Of a stretch of DNA of 64,000 bases, positions 48,217 to 61,039 are shown piece by piece. The notes under the pieces are model-generated. The model ran no database searches, was not told the DNA's origin, and worked only from the letters and a program-made list of their open reading frames with translations. Each line of letters starts with the position of its first letter. The first letter of the stretch is position 1. Source of the stretch: Saxidomus purpurata (Eukaryota > Mollusca > Bivalvia > Venerida > Veneridae); contig JAFMSR010000008.1 in NCBI GenBank assembly GCA_022818135.1, positions 35,547,014 to 35,611,013 of the forward strand, written 5' to 3'. The translations under genes and the position numbers were made by a program.

Positions 48217-50645
48217 TTTATTCAGCATTAAGTAATATTACATTACTTCTAGCCTACATACAATTAATGTAGTGACAAAAACATTGAAAATTTACATCAC
48301 CGGTCTTATAGAGAAAAAAAAATTCTCAAAGCAGAAGCATAAGTATTACAATAAAGGTTAATACAATAAAGAATTAATGTCTAGTTCATTTCTACGCCTA
48401 TTGGCAAAATACAAATATTTTGAGAGGTTAGCTATTTCTTTTTTGTTTCTCGACATCATGAGATTTCAAATTTTTGCAAAAGTTGGCCAGGTAAAAATAG
48501 GGTTTATGTATTTTTGCGTAAATCGGAATAAATAGGACATGTTAATAGAACATGATATTCATTTTCTATAGTTTTAGAAGTACACAATTTACAGATTCTT
48601 TCAGATCGTGCTATGTTATGAACCGTCCTCTTTCTATTTCAAGATTATGGGATGATAATCGGAATCTACACAGTGCAATTTTAAATCGTTTATCTAAACT
48701 ATGGTAGTCAAGGTATGGTTCTAGATCAAAATTAGCTTAAATCTGCAGTATGTTAATAATCTCTGGGATTGTTTATCTCTGCGTACCAAGTTTGGTGATA
48801 CTGGTCTAATATTCTTTGTTTAATAAAAGTCAAATGTTGATCTATCTTGGTAGTAATGAAAATTAGCCACATATCTGATAAGCCTAAATTATCCAAGATA
48901 GTTTTGATTTGATAGCCCAATTTTCATTATTGTATGTTATGTTATTGTTTGCGTCTTCCTTTAACATAGTAAATATCGATTAACTAGGTTATTATTACCT
49001 AACTTTTGAATTTTAATCCAATACCTGATCATATGATTTGTCTTTTAATTTTCATTGGTTCCCTACCAAGTTCACCATATAGGCCTAACAAATTAGTTGA
49101 ATTTTTGACAGCAAGAATTTTTCTGCAAAATTTTGTATGGATTAATTCTATGTCTTTTCCGTCTATCGCACCCCATACTTCTGAGCAATAATTAAGAACA
49201 GAGGATACCATGGTGTCAAATAATTTACATTTTTCGCTAGTTTTAAACTCATATTGATGGAAAATAGCGAACAACCGATACAACGCTTTTGATGCAGATC
49301 TGCTATAATTTTTTGAGTTCGTACCCACTTGCCATTTTTAAAAAGGTATAGCCCAAGTACTTAAAAAAGATGATACCACTTCAAGTCTTTCACCGTATAG
49401 ATAAAATGTGAAATCGGTTTGTCTTCCCCTTTCGAAGATCATGACCTTTGTTTTGTTCGTATTTATTTTTAGGCCAAATATATTACAGTAGTTTTCACAT
49501 CGTTTAACATACTTTGTAAAGTATCAGGATTTGTGGAGAATAATACCTGGTCATCAGCATAAAGTATTAGAAATAGGTTAAGCTCATTAATAGAGAAAAT
49601 TCCGTCCAGGTCAGCATTTATATTTTGTATTAGATCGTTCACGAACATCATGAATAAAAGAGAAGAGCTCGGGTCACCTTGTTTTACCGTGGAAAGAATT
49701 TATAACATTCGGATGAACTTGTTCATTATACTTAACATTAGCACGAACTATTGTATACATTGATTTTATAGCTTTTACCATTTTGGTGCTAACATTTTCT
49801 GCTAGTAGTTTTTGCCAAAGGAATGAACGATTAATTTTGTCAAAACATTTCTCGTAATCAATAAATATCGAATAAAACTTTTACCGGAATACAACACTTT
49901 CGAAATTATAGAATGTAAAAGAAAATGCAACTATCGTACTTTTGCTCTTTTGAAATCCAAATTGACAGTTTACAAGTTTTTCGTATTTGTCTGTCCATAA
50001 AAGAAGTCTGTTTAGCAAAATATATGAATATATCTTAGACAAAACATTATTCAAGGTAATTCCACGATAATTTTTTGACTCTTTTGGGTCACCTCCTTTA
50101 AATATAGGGAAGATAAAACCTGTTCCCCAACTTTCTGGGTATTCCCATTATCAAACATTTCATTAAAAGATTGAAACAAGATGTGGTAATATTATATTAT
50201 ATGCGGATTTTATAATTTCTGCTGATATACCATCTGGGCCAGTAGATTTAAAATTATTTTGTTTAAATACAAGCTTTGTGTATTTCCTGTTCAGATATTG
50301 GTGATCAAGTTTATCATCCTGTATATTTTCGTAATTATCCTCCTCAGTATCCGGAGTTATATTAACATTTTTACCAAATAATGAATCAAAATGGTCATGA
50401 AGTTCATTAAGTCCTATATCATTATTTTTGCATTATTCTTTTTGTAACATTTTTTTATAGATTTCCAAAACTTACGAGGTTGATTAGTTGCAATATTTTC
50501 GAGTTTACGACCTTCACTCAACTTATATTTATATTTTGCTTTTGATTTTGTTTTATTATATTTTGTACGCATTTTTACAAAGTTTTTTCTATTTTCGTAT
50601 GTGTTATTTTTGACAAATAAATTTCTGATAATATTCTGATAACAT
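48181..50645 (-). pseudogene. 5'-truncated non-LTR retrotransposon (LINE), decayed
   Basis: Minus-strand remains of an RT-encoding ORF. In coding order: KYKYKLSEGRKLENIA and PRKFWK (about 50470-50560); STGPDGISAEIIK (50229); KGGDPKESKNYRGITL (about 50065-50105), the first RT block; FIDYEKCFDKI (about 49830-49868), with the first catalytic aspartate; VKQGDP (49668-49687); and YADD (49550-49561), the catalytic motif. A C-terminal LNYCSEVWG...FCRKIL region (49029-49328) and a cysteine/histidine motif C..C...H....C (about 48540-48592) follow. A stop after FWKSIKKMLQKE and several frameshifts (near 50270, 50150, 49885 and 49690) break the frame. The endonuclease is absent. The RT type resembles jockey/CR1-like elements of molluscs; the clade is inferred. 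The 3' end is the (TTG)n tail at 48181-48216. Confidence 0.9.
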
Positions 50646-50649
50646 GATA

Positions 50650-51395
50650 TACTTTATCAAGCTAAACAAAAGGTTAAAGTAGTTCATTTTCATTTTAAGA
50701 GATAAGAAAACTTTAGCCGTAATCAAAATATAACAATTGTAGTACCATCAAATGTAAAAGACAGGCATGAAGCATTTTGCCAGTGCCAATGCCTTTTTGA
50801 TTATAGAGACAAACACCTACTAAAAGTTTCAATACTCAAATTTTACAAACTCAAATGTTACGTATGTATCTTTATTGGATACAATCCAGTAGGAATTGTT
50901 CTGAATTAATCATATATAAGCCATTATTCTACGTAATTTGTACCAGTTCTTATTTTTTCCTAGCATTTGCCTCCGTAAATATTGTATTAACTTGAGCAGT
51001 CTGAATCGTCTGAAAATGTAAATACAGCAATGCTACTTTTTATACCAAATGCGTCGCAATGACTGTTGAATATCGTATTATCAGTAAACGTGATTCCTTT
51101 TCACATAATACTTTAACAAGAAGTATAGTCCTTTTTATGAAAAGTATGTTTTTTCAAAGGAATTCTTTGTGATTCCAACAATTACTCTGTATGGTAGATA
51201 TGTATTTATTTACTAAGGGATCCGATTGCACAGTTTGACACACTTAGCAATTCATTTTGATGTATAGTGACTAAAAAGAAAAAGAGAAAAAGCATGTCTT
51301 GAAATAAAATATAATTTGACCTAGTGACATAAGCTAAACAATATTTTTCTCTAAAAATATTTACGAACTAGTCACTGCATACGTGTTATAGTTTT
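50650..51395. other. AT-rich sequence without a recognised gene
   Basis: Sequence upstream of the LINE truncation point. No gene or repeat boundary recognised. Confidence 0.4.
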
Positions 51396-51401
51396 CAATG
51401 T

Positions 51402-51493
51402 CCCCTTGGCATTTCCTTGGCATTTCCTTGGTATTTCCGTTGTATTCCCTTGGAATTTCCTTGTTTCCGTGGCATTTCCTTGACATGTCCGTA
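51402..51493. repeat. CCTTGGCATTT minisatellite
   Basis: About eight imperfect units of an 11-12 bp word (CCTTGGCATTT, CCTTGGTATTT, CCGTTGTATTC, CCTTGGAATTT and so on). Frames on both strands read through it; on the minus strand it gives GNAKEMPRG-type repeats, so the 95-codon frame at 51395-51682 is partly repeat translation. Confidence 0.85.
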
Positions 51494-51669
51494 CCTAGTA
51501 AACTTTGCAAAGGCTATAAATTGACCACGGCGTGTAGCATTGATGATACTTGTTTCTATAAAATGACTTTTGGGTACAACAAAAACAGTTTCAAACAAGT
51601 CAGTTCTTATGTTCTGCAAATGCATCATGTCATTTAGCATATTGTAAGCCTCCTGATATCTATGTGAGC

Positions 51670-51758
51670 CATCGTCGGACACCCACGGTTGTTGACTCCT
51701 CTACGCTCCATACAATATAGAGCGTAACGGAGTCAACATCCGTGGGTGTCCGACGATG
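51670..51758. repeat. Strong hairpin, ~38 bp arms
   Basis: CATCGTCGGACACCCACGG (51670-51688) pairs exactly with CCGTGGGTGTCCGACGATG (51740-51758). GTTGACTCC and GAGCG-type words continue the stem, with a few mismatches, to a loop near 51710-51720. The arms are notably GC-richer than the surroundings. Possible explanations are a foldback element or a hairpin-type transposon relic. Confidence 0.85.
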
Positions 51759-52119
51759 ATGTAAGCAAGAGGTGATACTGTTGCTGGAATGCTGTAATCG
51801 TTATGCAAACAGGCATATTCTTAATTTAATAAAACAATAATGATATCTTATTCTCGTTATATCATGTAATTAGCAAAACGTCTCTATGCACTGTGTATTA
51901 CAGACCGATCTTTTCGTTTTTCAATATGATGAATGTTTTAATCAAAACAGCCTTGCAAGCCTTTGAAGTAAAAGTATTCAAGGATCTTTTAAATTCTTTA
52001 ATATTTTGATATCACAAGGTGAGCGCAATACGCGAAATTCGGGTTAGAACTAGAGTCAGTTGTTAATAAACCTACCGCAGTAAAAGGCATAAACTGAAAT
52101 ATTATTTTTATCCCACACC

Positions 52120-52480
52120 AAAGACTGAGGACTATTAATATTGCGCTGTCCGTCCGTCTGTCCTCGGGGTTAGTCTGTTTCCCCTATAAAACATATATGT
52201 ATATAGATATTTGAAAAAATAAATCTTCAAAATCAGTCGTCAGAATGTTATTGGATTTGATTACAGTCCCTAACCAAAAGCGCTTTTCAAAAAGTGATTT
52301 CTTTAGAAAAGAGACCCCCAAGGATGTGGGGTTCTTTTCCATATTAGTAAAAACTTTACAATTCTTTTTATTCAAAACTAATTGTCAGAATTGTATTTTG
52401 ATTTACCTTGATTATCAACTTGTTAGTAAATACCATCATTTTTCAAATGAAAACTTAAAATGACACCCCCAATAAAGTTG
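52120..52480. mobile_element. CCGTCCGTC-type dispersed repeat, partial
   Basis: CACACCAAAGACTGAGGACT is followed by GCGCTGTCCGTCCGTCTGTCC (about 52142-52162), the tetranucleotide signature of the pearl-like elements. Downstream, AAAAAGTGATTTCTTTAGAAAAGAGACCCCCAAGGATGTGG-type and AAACTTAAAATGACACCCCC-type segments may be diverged tandem units, but a clean hairpin and the AACAAGAG terminus are missing. Confidence 0.4.
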
Positions 52481-55400
52481 GCCGTTTTTCCTGTATAATC
52501 TTTAAATAAACTAAACAAACGTTCAGAATGTACACTATGATTTAATTAAGTCAAATTTGTAACCTGATTTCCTTTTAAGGGAAAGGCAAGTCAGAAAATA
52601 TTTTGACTTTTAACAGTATTACGTGTTAAAAGACTCACTGTAACAAGAAGTATTAAGTCTGAAAACATCTGAGACTGAACATTTCCAAAATGGAGTATCT
52701 TGGAGGCGGCTATTATTAATTTACTCTAATTAAATATTCATGCAGGTAATACTACTATGTCAAAAACTGGAACTTCAAAATATGTTGAAATTAAGTAATG
52801 TTTTTGACACTTACTCAATGTTTTCACTTTCAAATGAAAAACAATCATAAAAGAAACAATTTTCCATTACATGTAGAAGTATATGGCGGGAATCAATTTT
52901 TTGTGATTTCCGGAAACACCTGATTTAGTCAGCTTTCTATTTTGACTATAATTCAAATAGTGTTTTTTGCTGCTAGTTGTTTTTATTTCTGCATTGTTCC
53001 AGTCAGTACATTGAAAATTTTGATTGATATGAAGATTTCATTTTTCATACGGAATAAGGTTGCTCTTTCCTAAGTGCGGAATCTATTTCGCGCTGAGAAG
53101 TTCTGTTGCTATTTTGAACGCGTAGTAAGACAATCATAGCGGCAATTAACCTTTCATTCCAAGGATTTACTCAGACCACTAGCTGCAGATGGTTTATGTG
53201 TTTTATCACTTACAAACTTCTTCATGCATTCGCTATACAAGCCTGCTTTTACCTAGTGCATTGTTACATACAAACACTTTATGCCCTTTGATCTATATAT
53301 CTCCTGGTGTTGTGTTTTATGCAGCTCGCCAATATTTCAGGCAAACATCTACTGGTATTACTCAAACCATAATAAAATTATCAATTGAGAAGCTATATGC
53401 TTTCAACAGAACTATGTCTTCAATTATTCGCAAGTGTGATTTCTGACCAAAGCCTAAAATAAGAGATGAACGCTTCTGGGAATTGTTTTAACAGATGTTA
53501 CGATATTCTTTTAACGCCTGGTTTGCTATTTATTCGCTTTTCTAATACGCTGTGTATGTGCAATTATCATCAAATCTAATTTCTGTAAGCATATTTTCCA
53601 ATTAAATAATTGAAATATTAACAAAGAGCTGTTACTTCACTCTTGCTTGTCCTTAATGCATATTGCACGTGCTGTTTACTTTTTCTACAGAGATATGATC
53701 ATTGGCTGTTTAATTAAAGTAACAAACTGGATCCAAATGCACATCTCACCTAGTTACCATCGCAAAAACAGTACTTTGATGTGCTTTATCTTTCGATTCA
53801 TTAAAATTCTGCATGGAAAGCGTCGAAGGAATAGCACTTTTTTCTTCAATTATTTGCAACAAAAATATGACATTTTACAGACAAAAAGAAATGTTCACTT
53901 CGCAATATCGCAAAAAAAGAGAATTTATTAACCTTTCAATATTTCAAGCAAGAAAATAAGGCTTTTCATAGAAAAAGTTCTTAACGTTTAGTTTGATCTA
54001 TCGTGAAAGGATGGGGGAAAACATTAATGGCCTAGCATCTTGTCTTCCTATAATCACATATATCATTTATCATCTACAACTCGGGTTTTTTAGCAGATCG
54101 CGACATTAAGCCAGTAAATTCATTAAATTATAGAATGTCGATCAATCAAACAATAAAGTTTATTACACCGACGTGTGCATTTTGTATTACGATTGATAAG
54201 AACATGTAACGAAAATATATTTACAGCTTTGTAAAATGCCTATTATATATGGCAAATAGCCAGAAAAAAACACTGTCGATAAAAAGGAAATACGCCATAT
54301 TTTTATACGATACGATAAGTGGGTGAAGTGTATTGCCATTTATTAGTACTAATTTTAGAGTACTATTACTTAAGCTTGAGATGAGAAGACTTGTAAATAA
54401 GTACCAGTAAATGACACACCATTTTTTGTCAGATTTAAGTAGCTACCACACGGAATCGGTAACATACACTAAATGCAGCGCTTCAGTGTTTCAAAGTGTA
54501 CAATAAGTGATGTATTGTCAATAAATCACGTCTTTCTCTCAGGGCATACACAAAAATGCTATCCAGTAAGATATGTATATACGACGATGATACAACTGGT
54601 ACTAATAGCTAATACAATATAATTACAGAATAAATAAGGTTACACTTTTTTCATGTAAAAGCAGATTTGAAAGGTAATTCTATAGTTGACCGCCTTCCAA
54701 AAGGTGATCATGTTATAACATATCTGTTCTCACGGTGGGCTACGTTATAAAACAAAATTGAAGATTGGGCTCACTAAATCTGACCTTATTGCCATGTTAC
54801 ACGTAGATCAAACAAATAAATAAGTTAACCAGGCTGTTCTATAAGATGTCCGTATCTTTCTTATTAAATGACTCATGTGTTTTAGAAATGTTGCCGTATT
54901 CTGTACCAAATACCGATGCCAAAATTAGATCCTGCTGATGTTTTGTTTTTCGCAATAGAAATGACTTATGTTTTTCACCTGCTTGCTTTGAGAATCTGAA
55001 GTTTTTACTGTTTGTTTCGGTGTAAATCAAATCTTAATCACCCTTTACTTGTCCAAATCTTTCAATGGATGATTCTAGTAATAAATAAAATACGTCATAA
55101 CGACAACTGGATGCCTAAAAACTGTATCTGACACGTGCGTAAGATAAATATAGACCATTATTTCACTAAATCTGTCTATGAATATTTCAGAATATCATAC
55201 ATAACATTTGTTTTTGCAATTACTTCAGTTGAACAAGTACACACTCGCTTCAATGTATGGCATTTTTAACTGTCTTAAATTTAACATTCCTTTAAAATAC
55301 AAGATGTAACAATTATTTCCTCATAAAACAGTAAAGACTTTTCATTTAAGATTACAGACATAGTTTCCTACTTAAACAGTCCATTAAATATCTATTTCAT

Positions 55401-55645
55401 GTAAAATGCCTCCTACTTTCATATTGATCAACAACAATTTTATTGCAAACAAAAAGGTAGGTACAAGCAGACATATCTTTGATCAGAGTCAGTGGTTTCT
55501 ACCTTTAAACAAACATTTATTTTATGCAAAATATCAAGCAGGTGAGCGGATAGCATATTTACACAAAGCCTGTTCTTATCCGTAGCATTTTTGACATGCA
55601 TTTCAGTTTTCTTGTATAAAAATCGTGAAAAAGTTATACATTTCT
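52481..55645. other. AT-rich sequence without a recognised gene
   Basis: Two plus-strand frames of 85 and 94 codons (53189-53446 and 53647-53931) share a vaguely similar TCTTCAATTATT.GCAA ending but no recognisable domain. Their surroundings give no splice or start context. I consider them chance frames. Confidence 0.35.
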
Positions 55646-55939
55646 TTTGAGGGACACTCCCTATATCTGGAATATTAAATTCTACAATCACAAATAATGT
55701 GGTCAATGAACGTAAAATGATAAATAAATGCAATTTTAAAGAACAATTCATATTAAAAATGATGCATCATTATAGCACAAACGGTGCTGCATCATATTTT
55801 AAAAAACGCTGATTTCACCGATGTCGACTGGAATGCATAGCTTAAACTTTTATATTAAGTATTAATACTTTTAAATATTTAATTACTTAAGTTTTTGAAG
55901 TAATTTTATTTGACATCAGTTTTAGGGAGCGCCTCTTTT
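55646..55939 (-). mobile_element. TTAA-type MITE, copy 3
   Basis: Reverse-oriented relative of the element at 3817-4190. TCAATGAACGTAAAATGATA (near 55703) is the reverse complement of the interior block near 4107-4135, and GAGGGACACTCCC at the left matches the reverse complement of GGGAGTGCCCCT. The flanking tetranucleotides have decayed (TTGA and TTTA in place of TTAA). Confidence 0.65.
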
Positions 55940-57890
55940 AGAGAGTTGTGATATAATTTTGTTATTTTGTCAGATACTGCGTCTCATATAAGGTTATTAT
56001 ATAAATGTAAGAAGTGTTATAATGAATAAACTTCTGTGAAATTTAATTAACTGATATGACTTAATTAAGGCCAACATGGCTATCACCGTATCAGCCACGT
56101 CACTGCTGTTGTTGTGTTATATACAAAATACAGAAATTTTTGAAATTGAAATGTTTAGTAAAGAATATCTTCAAGTAGTAGTGAGAAAACAATTTAAACC
56201 TTCTCTTATTTTCTCGCAGGTTTCCTAAGGATTTAACCGAACACCTCATTCTGCAAACGAATCTGTTTTCTTCATCAAGCGACTGCTTCTGAAACACCAA
56301 TAATTGGTTAAAATTGATATAGCATACATGTAAAATTATTACAATGAATAAAGTTCAATACATTTCTGTATAGTTCTTCCTGTGATGCGAATGTTTATAA
56401 ATCTTATGAACAAAATTTATTCAGATGTTTTATTTCAGTTAACAAGTATATTTTTTGTGTTCTTGAATCTAAGCACCTCTTTTTACATCATTTTGTGTAA
56501 AATTATGGTTGGAAATAATAGTTACTGGCCTAAAATTTCATATGAAATGTAAACAATCTAATGTTCTAATATAAAATTTATTCTTTAAAACATATCGTAA
56601 GACATTCATTTTTTTAAATAATGCGTATTGTCAATATAAAACTCGACACCTGGAAATATAGAATTGTTGCTGAAATCTTTGTGCCGCCATTCGGTTGAAA
56701 ATATCCTGTCATACATTTTCAGTTAATTGCAAAATATTGTTCCATCGTAAAGAAACCTGTAAATTAAACAAAAGGCCGTTCACTAATGGTAACCCTAACA
56801 AAATCTTTTGCTATATTACTGATGTTTCAGTAGCTTAGTCATTTTGTGTTTTATTTTTTTCATTCGACAAAAGTGTTTCTAATCTAATCCATATGCAATG
56901 GATGCACCATGCAGTTTGTCTGCTACATTGTCTTATAGAGTGTCGATTTGCGTTCCTGTGCTTCTCTTTGGTGTAAAAGAACTTTCTTAGAAGATTGAGC
57001 ATATTTTAACCACTAAAAGTCTTTTATCTATATATCAGCTACAAAAATCCAGGTTCCAATTTTGTAATCGGCTGGTTAAGCCAGGTTCCGCTGTATGGTA
57101 ATACAACCTACGAGTAACATATGAAACTCTTAACAGTCTTGTACCATTCAATCATCGTGGAAATGAATGTGGTGGAAAGCAGAAGACATATATAACCGGC
57201 GTCTTTAAACCTAGCACATAGCCGTCATCCGTAAGAAGATTACAAAAGCACATTTCGTATTGCAATCAAACAGTATTTATCTAGATTATTCAAACTTAGC
57301 AACCGTATCTGATATGAACAAAGTTTTCCTTCCTTTAGCAAACATAACAAATGAGGCACAGACAGTCGATCAAGACGATACCTACACGTTCTGGAGTTTT
57401 ATCATAAGTTCTATCTACAAACTTTGACATGTTTCTATTATCTATCTCTGGCATTTGTAGAATGGACAATAAAATGGTATGCTAAAAATACCGTTCTCTG
57501 TTTAACTACAGTTGTTTATATGTTTTTACAGCTTATGTTTTCATAACTTGAAATTGATCGTCTTCAGCATGAACTATTTCCGTGAGCCTTCTTTTTACTC
57601 ATGTAATGAATTTCATTGACTCACATTATGTCGTGACTACAACGGAAAACAATTGTTAGAAATTCATATATTGTTGATTTAATTTTACATTTAATCATAC
57701 CTCTATACCTTGCTGTCTTGTACTAAAAAACTGTTCTTGAAAAGTAAAACTTCTATAATCACATGAATACTTTAAAAGGAACAATAATTTCTTATTTGCA
57801 TCCATATACTCAGCCTTCGATTTCCAAATAAAAAAACTATGAGCCAATGTAGAACACTTATAACACAATGAAAGAGGCACATCCTAAAAC
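55940..57890. other. AT-rich sequence without a recognised gene
   Basis: No gene, RNA or repeat boundary recognised. Minus-strand frames of 61-66 codons at 56100-56300 and 57695-57880 show no motif. Confidence 0.35.
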
Positions 57891-57899
57891 TGGATGCAA

Positions 57900-58201
57900 T
57901 TACAAATAAATTAATAATTATGTTGATATGTTAATGGAAATAATGTTCACCAGACCTAAAAAAAAATCAGCAAAGAAAGCAGAAATTACCGGTAAAGTTT
58001 GTGAGATAAGATTTTATAATATAGTTGGTTTTATTTTTTGGATGAATAGCGATTTATTATAAAACGTCGCTACACCGGCTGTTTGTGAACAGATATATGT
58101 TCCTCTTGAAAAATGCATTTTTTAAATTATTTTACATACATTAATCATCTTTTTATCATTCTAAGGGAATAATTTGCTTGTTGTATGGTATGCCCCTTTA
58201 A
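57900..58201 (+). mobile_element. TTAA-type MITE, copy 4 (left end unclear)
   Basis: The right end GGTATGCCCCT followed by TTAA (58188-58201) nearly matches the right end of copy 2 (GGTATGCTCCT, TTAA). The interior GGATGAATAGCGATTTATTA (near 58039) resembles GGGTGAAAAGCGGTTTATTA at 6435. The left terminus was not located, so the start is approximate. Confidence 0.55.
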
Positions 58202-60020
58202 ACTGAAAAGACAAACAGTTGTATTTACAGGTGGCCAAATTTGGGCCACTTTATATTGTATTGAGCATAAAAACATCATAGACGAAATATGCGATTATTC
58301 TTACATAAAGGTCGCCAGAAACACTATAACAATTATATGCGGATCATATTTCGACGTTTTATCAAAAACACAGGCATAGAATACCGAAAATATACTAAAT
58401 AAGCAAGGAGAAGTACTCATAGACACAGTTGCTGTACACAGTTTTCCTTATAAGATTTCGAAATTTCATATAGGACGAACTTTTACACCGTCAACAAAGC
58501 TCATTATGCAACTGTTCTCAAACTGCCTCATTTAGCATCGTTAAAACTGGGAAAACATCAGACCTTACCGCACAAAAACCAAATAAAATGACATGAAATA
58601 GTTTGAACTCAAGTGTATGAAGCGGTGACGTATTGTATGTACACAGTATTGTTTTTGTTAAAGCATTGGGTTAGAAGTAATAGGCAAACTATAACAAATA
58701 TGAAAACACAGACAACCTTATTATTGTTTCTACAGGTTTTACTGACTTTTGTTAATTTGTTGGAACCTCAGAATAGGCAATAAACATCGTTGATAAATCA
58801 GCTCTCAACTAGCAATGTATTAGAACTTTCTTCCACATGTAATAATGTAGAAACAGTTTAGTGAAAAGTTCTTCGAAAAACATTAAATATTACACGCAGT
58901 GTGAAACAAAACAATTAATCAGCCAAGAAAGCTTTGCATTCCAGTCATATCGAACTGCCAAACGCTCTGTTGGTAATTTTTATGCGCTTTATTCATTAGC
59001 AGCAGACAATGATCTTTCGCCTTGTCTTCCATAAAATACATATAAAATTTCTAGACTAAATGCTTGAATAAAAAAAAACTTAAAGGACGACTTTTGTTGC
59101 TCATATTACTCATCGATTTATGGCGTATAGTAGAAGCAGTTCAACTATGCTAATGTTTTGCAAAATACAGCAATAAATAAATTCAGAGAGGAATTTCATC
59201 TCAAAGAATAGATTACGATATTAAAAAAACTAGATACACGCACTTCGTTTTATTAACACTGTACATAGAAGAAAATTGCATTAATCATGGGGAAAGAAAA
59301 CCTTACCTCTTTCTAAAGATACACTTTATTCAATATGATACTAGAGAAAATACAAAGCACCGAAAGAACAAGCATTGCGAACGAGCAAAGCATGTGTATT
59401 ACATAGTAAACAGGCGCCTATGCCGCGGTTGTTCCATGAACCTTCGCTTTTTGTATGTTAAAATGTAACAGTTAAAATATTTTAGCACCTTATAACGGAT
59501 TTTATTTAGTGCAAGATCAGAAAGATACGTTTTAGTGTAAGTGATGCACGTACTATTGACAGGGAGTATTTTGTGTTGAGCTGTTTAAGTACTGACGCAT
59601 GAAGTTTTGATATAGTGTTGCTCTAAATTCATCTCCCTTTTTCACTGAGTTACTTTTATATAAAAACTTGAATTTCTCGCAGTGAGGTTGTATACAAATG
59701 TACGAATACTATTTATGTTTTAATGGTATCACGCGGTGCTTATATTTCGTATGAAAATAACACTCCACAGAAATTTGGTGAAGACACTTAATAGTTGTTT
59801 GCAGCTTTCAGTGACGGGGATCTTTTAGGATTTTTTTTTGTATTGTGTATTATTATTTGGCGTTCAAATGTTCTTTTGTGATCGAGATACGCAAAGCAAA
59901 AACGGTGATCGACACTAATACCTACTAGAATTATGTATATTTGTTTCAGATTTTCATTTCTGTTTGTTTGTTTAATGATTTACTTCTTCTATGACTAAGA
60001 TGATAAATGTTGTTTTAATA
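58202..60020. other. AT-rich sequence without a recognised gene
   Basis: No gene, RNA or repeat boundary recognised. The 64-codon frame at 58185-58379 begins inside the MITE end and is unlikely to be real. Confidence 0.35.
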
Positions 60021-60027
60021 TGTGTTA

Positions 60028-60320
60028 TATCGCGATATAATTTCGACGACTTGGCACCAAAAGCGATATTTTTACGAGTGGATTCGACTCGTAAAAATAA
60101 CTCTGGTGTTAACGAGTCAAATTAACGTGATATAACATCGATATCAACAATTTTTCTGTTTATGTCTCAAACTCTACTCTACTTTTGAGTTGGCTTCAAT
60201 AAAATGTCGAAAATAGTGGGAAACGTCATCAGAAAACAGTTATTTTAACGATGTCATCGGCGTTTGGTTTCCGTCTTTCATTACACTCCGTATATATTTT
60301 GACGTTAATCCGAGTAGAAG
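60028..60320 (+). repeat. Palindrome plus unit, family P copy 2
   Basis: Imperfect palindrome at 60028-60148, with CGATATTTTTACGAGT and ACTCGTAAAAATAAC inner arms flanked by ACCAAAAG and GTTAACGAGTCAAATTAACG. It is followed by a single diverged copy of the ~237 bp unit found twice at 29934-30420 (AAACGTCATCAGAAA and TTGACGTTAATCC). The shared order of palindrome then unit shows that the two parts move or duplicate together. Confidence 0.7.
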
Positions 60321-60970
60321 ATTTTGATTATTTAACTGAGTGAACAGTGAGTTTATGGGGATATAATCCACCGGTAACGGTTAAATTTCGATAAACCTTG
60401 GAAAAACATAAAATGAACTAAGTTATACTCACTAACCACACAAGCAGTATTGGCATTTATTGAGACGTGAGAAAATTAAGTCAGTAACTTAACGTCGTAA
60501 AAGTTCAGAAAAATGAAGACATATCAGACAAGCAAGCACCTTGTTGTATTAAGTTATCAATCAACTGCAATCAACTGTAATCGATAGGTAAGCATGAGTT
60601 CGTCTCTCTATTTTCATAGCAAAATTGCATAACATGGTGGAATACTTGAGTATGCATGATGTAGTAAGATTTCACGAGTCATGAATTAGAGGCAGTAATC
60701 AGTTTAAGTAAGAAAATCAAACAGATCAATAGGAGTTTAGAAATCCATGTGGTTGGCTACTTGGTGTTGATACTTATTATTTTAAATACAAAACAGTCTG
60801 CCATTTAAGTGCAAATAATCAGCAAAGAGACCTTATGTAAAGAAGCGTTATTCACGCATTAAGTGTACAACAACAAATTTACATAGATCATTGAACAATT
60901 AAAATCACCAGAAATGTGCAATGCGTTGCAATGAAAAAGGTTGCCATACACTTGTCCGCGAAATAGTTCT

Positions 60971-61038
60971 TTAAACTTGGCTATTTCTTAAAAATAGTGC
61001 TTCTATAAACTTGGCTATTTCTTAAAAATAGTGTTTCT
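60971..61038. repeat. 34-bp direct repeat, two copies
   Basis: AAACTTGGCTATTTCTTAAA followed by AATAGTG.TTCT occurs at 60973 and again at 61007. A recent small tandem duplication; the second copy lies in the untranslated end of a chance minus-strand frame. Confidence 0.85.
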
Positions 61039-61039
61039 T

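Noticed and set aside
51395..51682. 95-codon minus-strand frame starting MSDDGSHRYQEAYN.
   Set aside because: Its start lies inside the hairpin arm and its end is the minisatellite; no domain recognised. Kept as doubtful rather than annotated.
53189..53931. Two neighbouring plus-strand frames (85 and 94 codons) with a vaguely similar 3' end.
   Set aside because: Similarity is limited to a short AT-rich word and no domain, start context or splice signals were seen.
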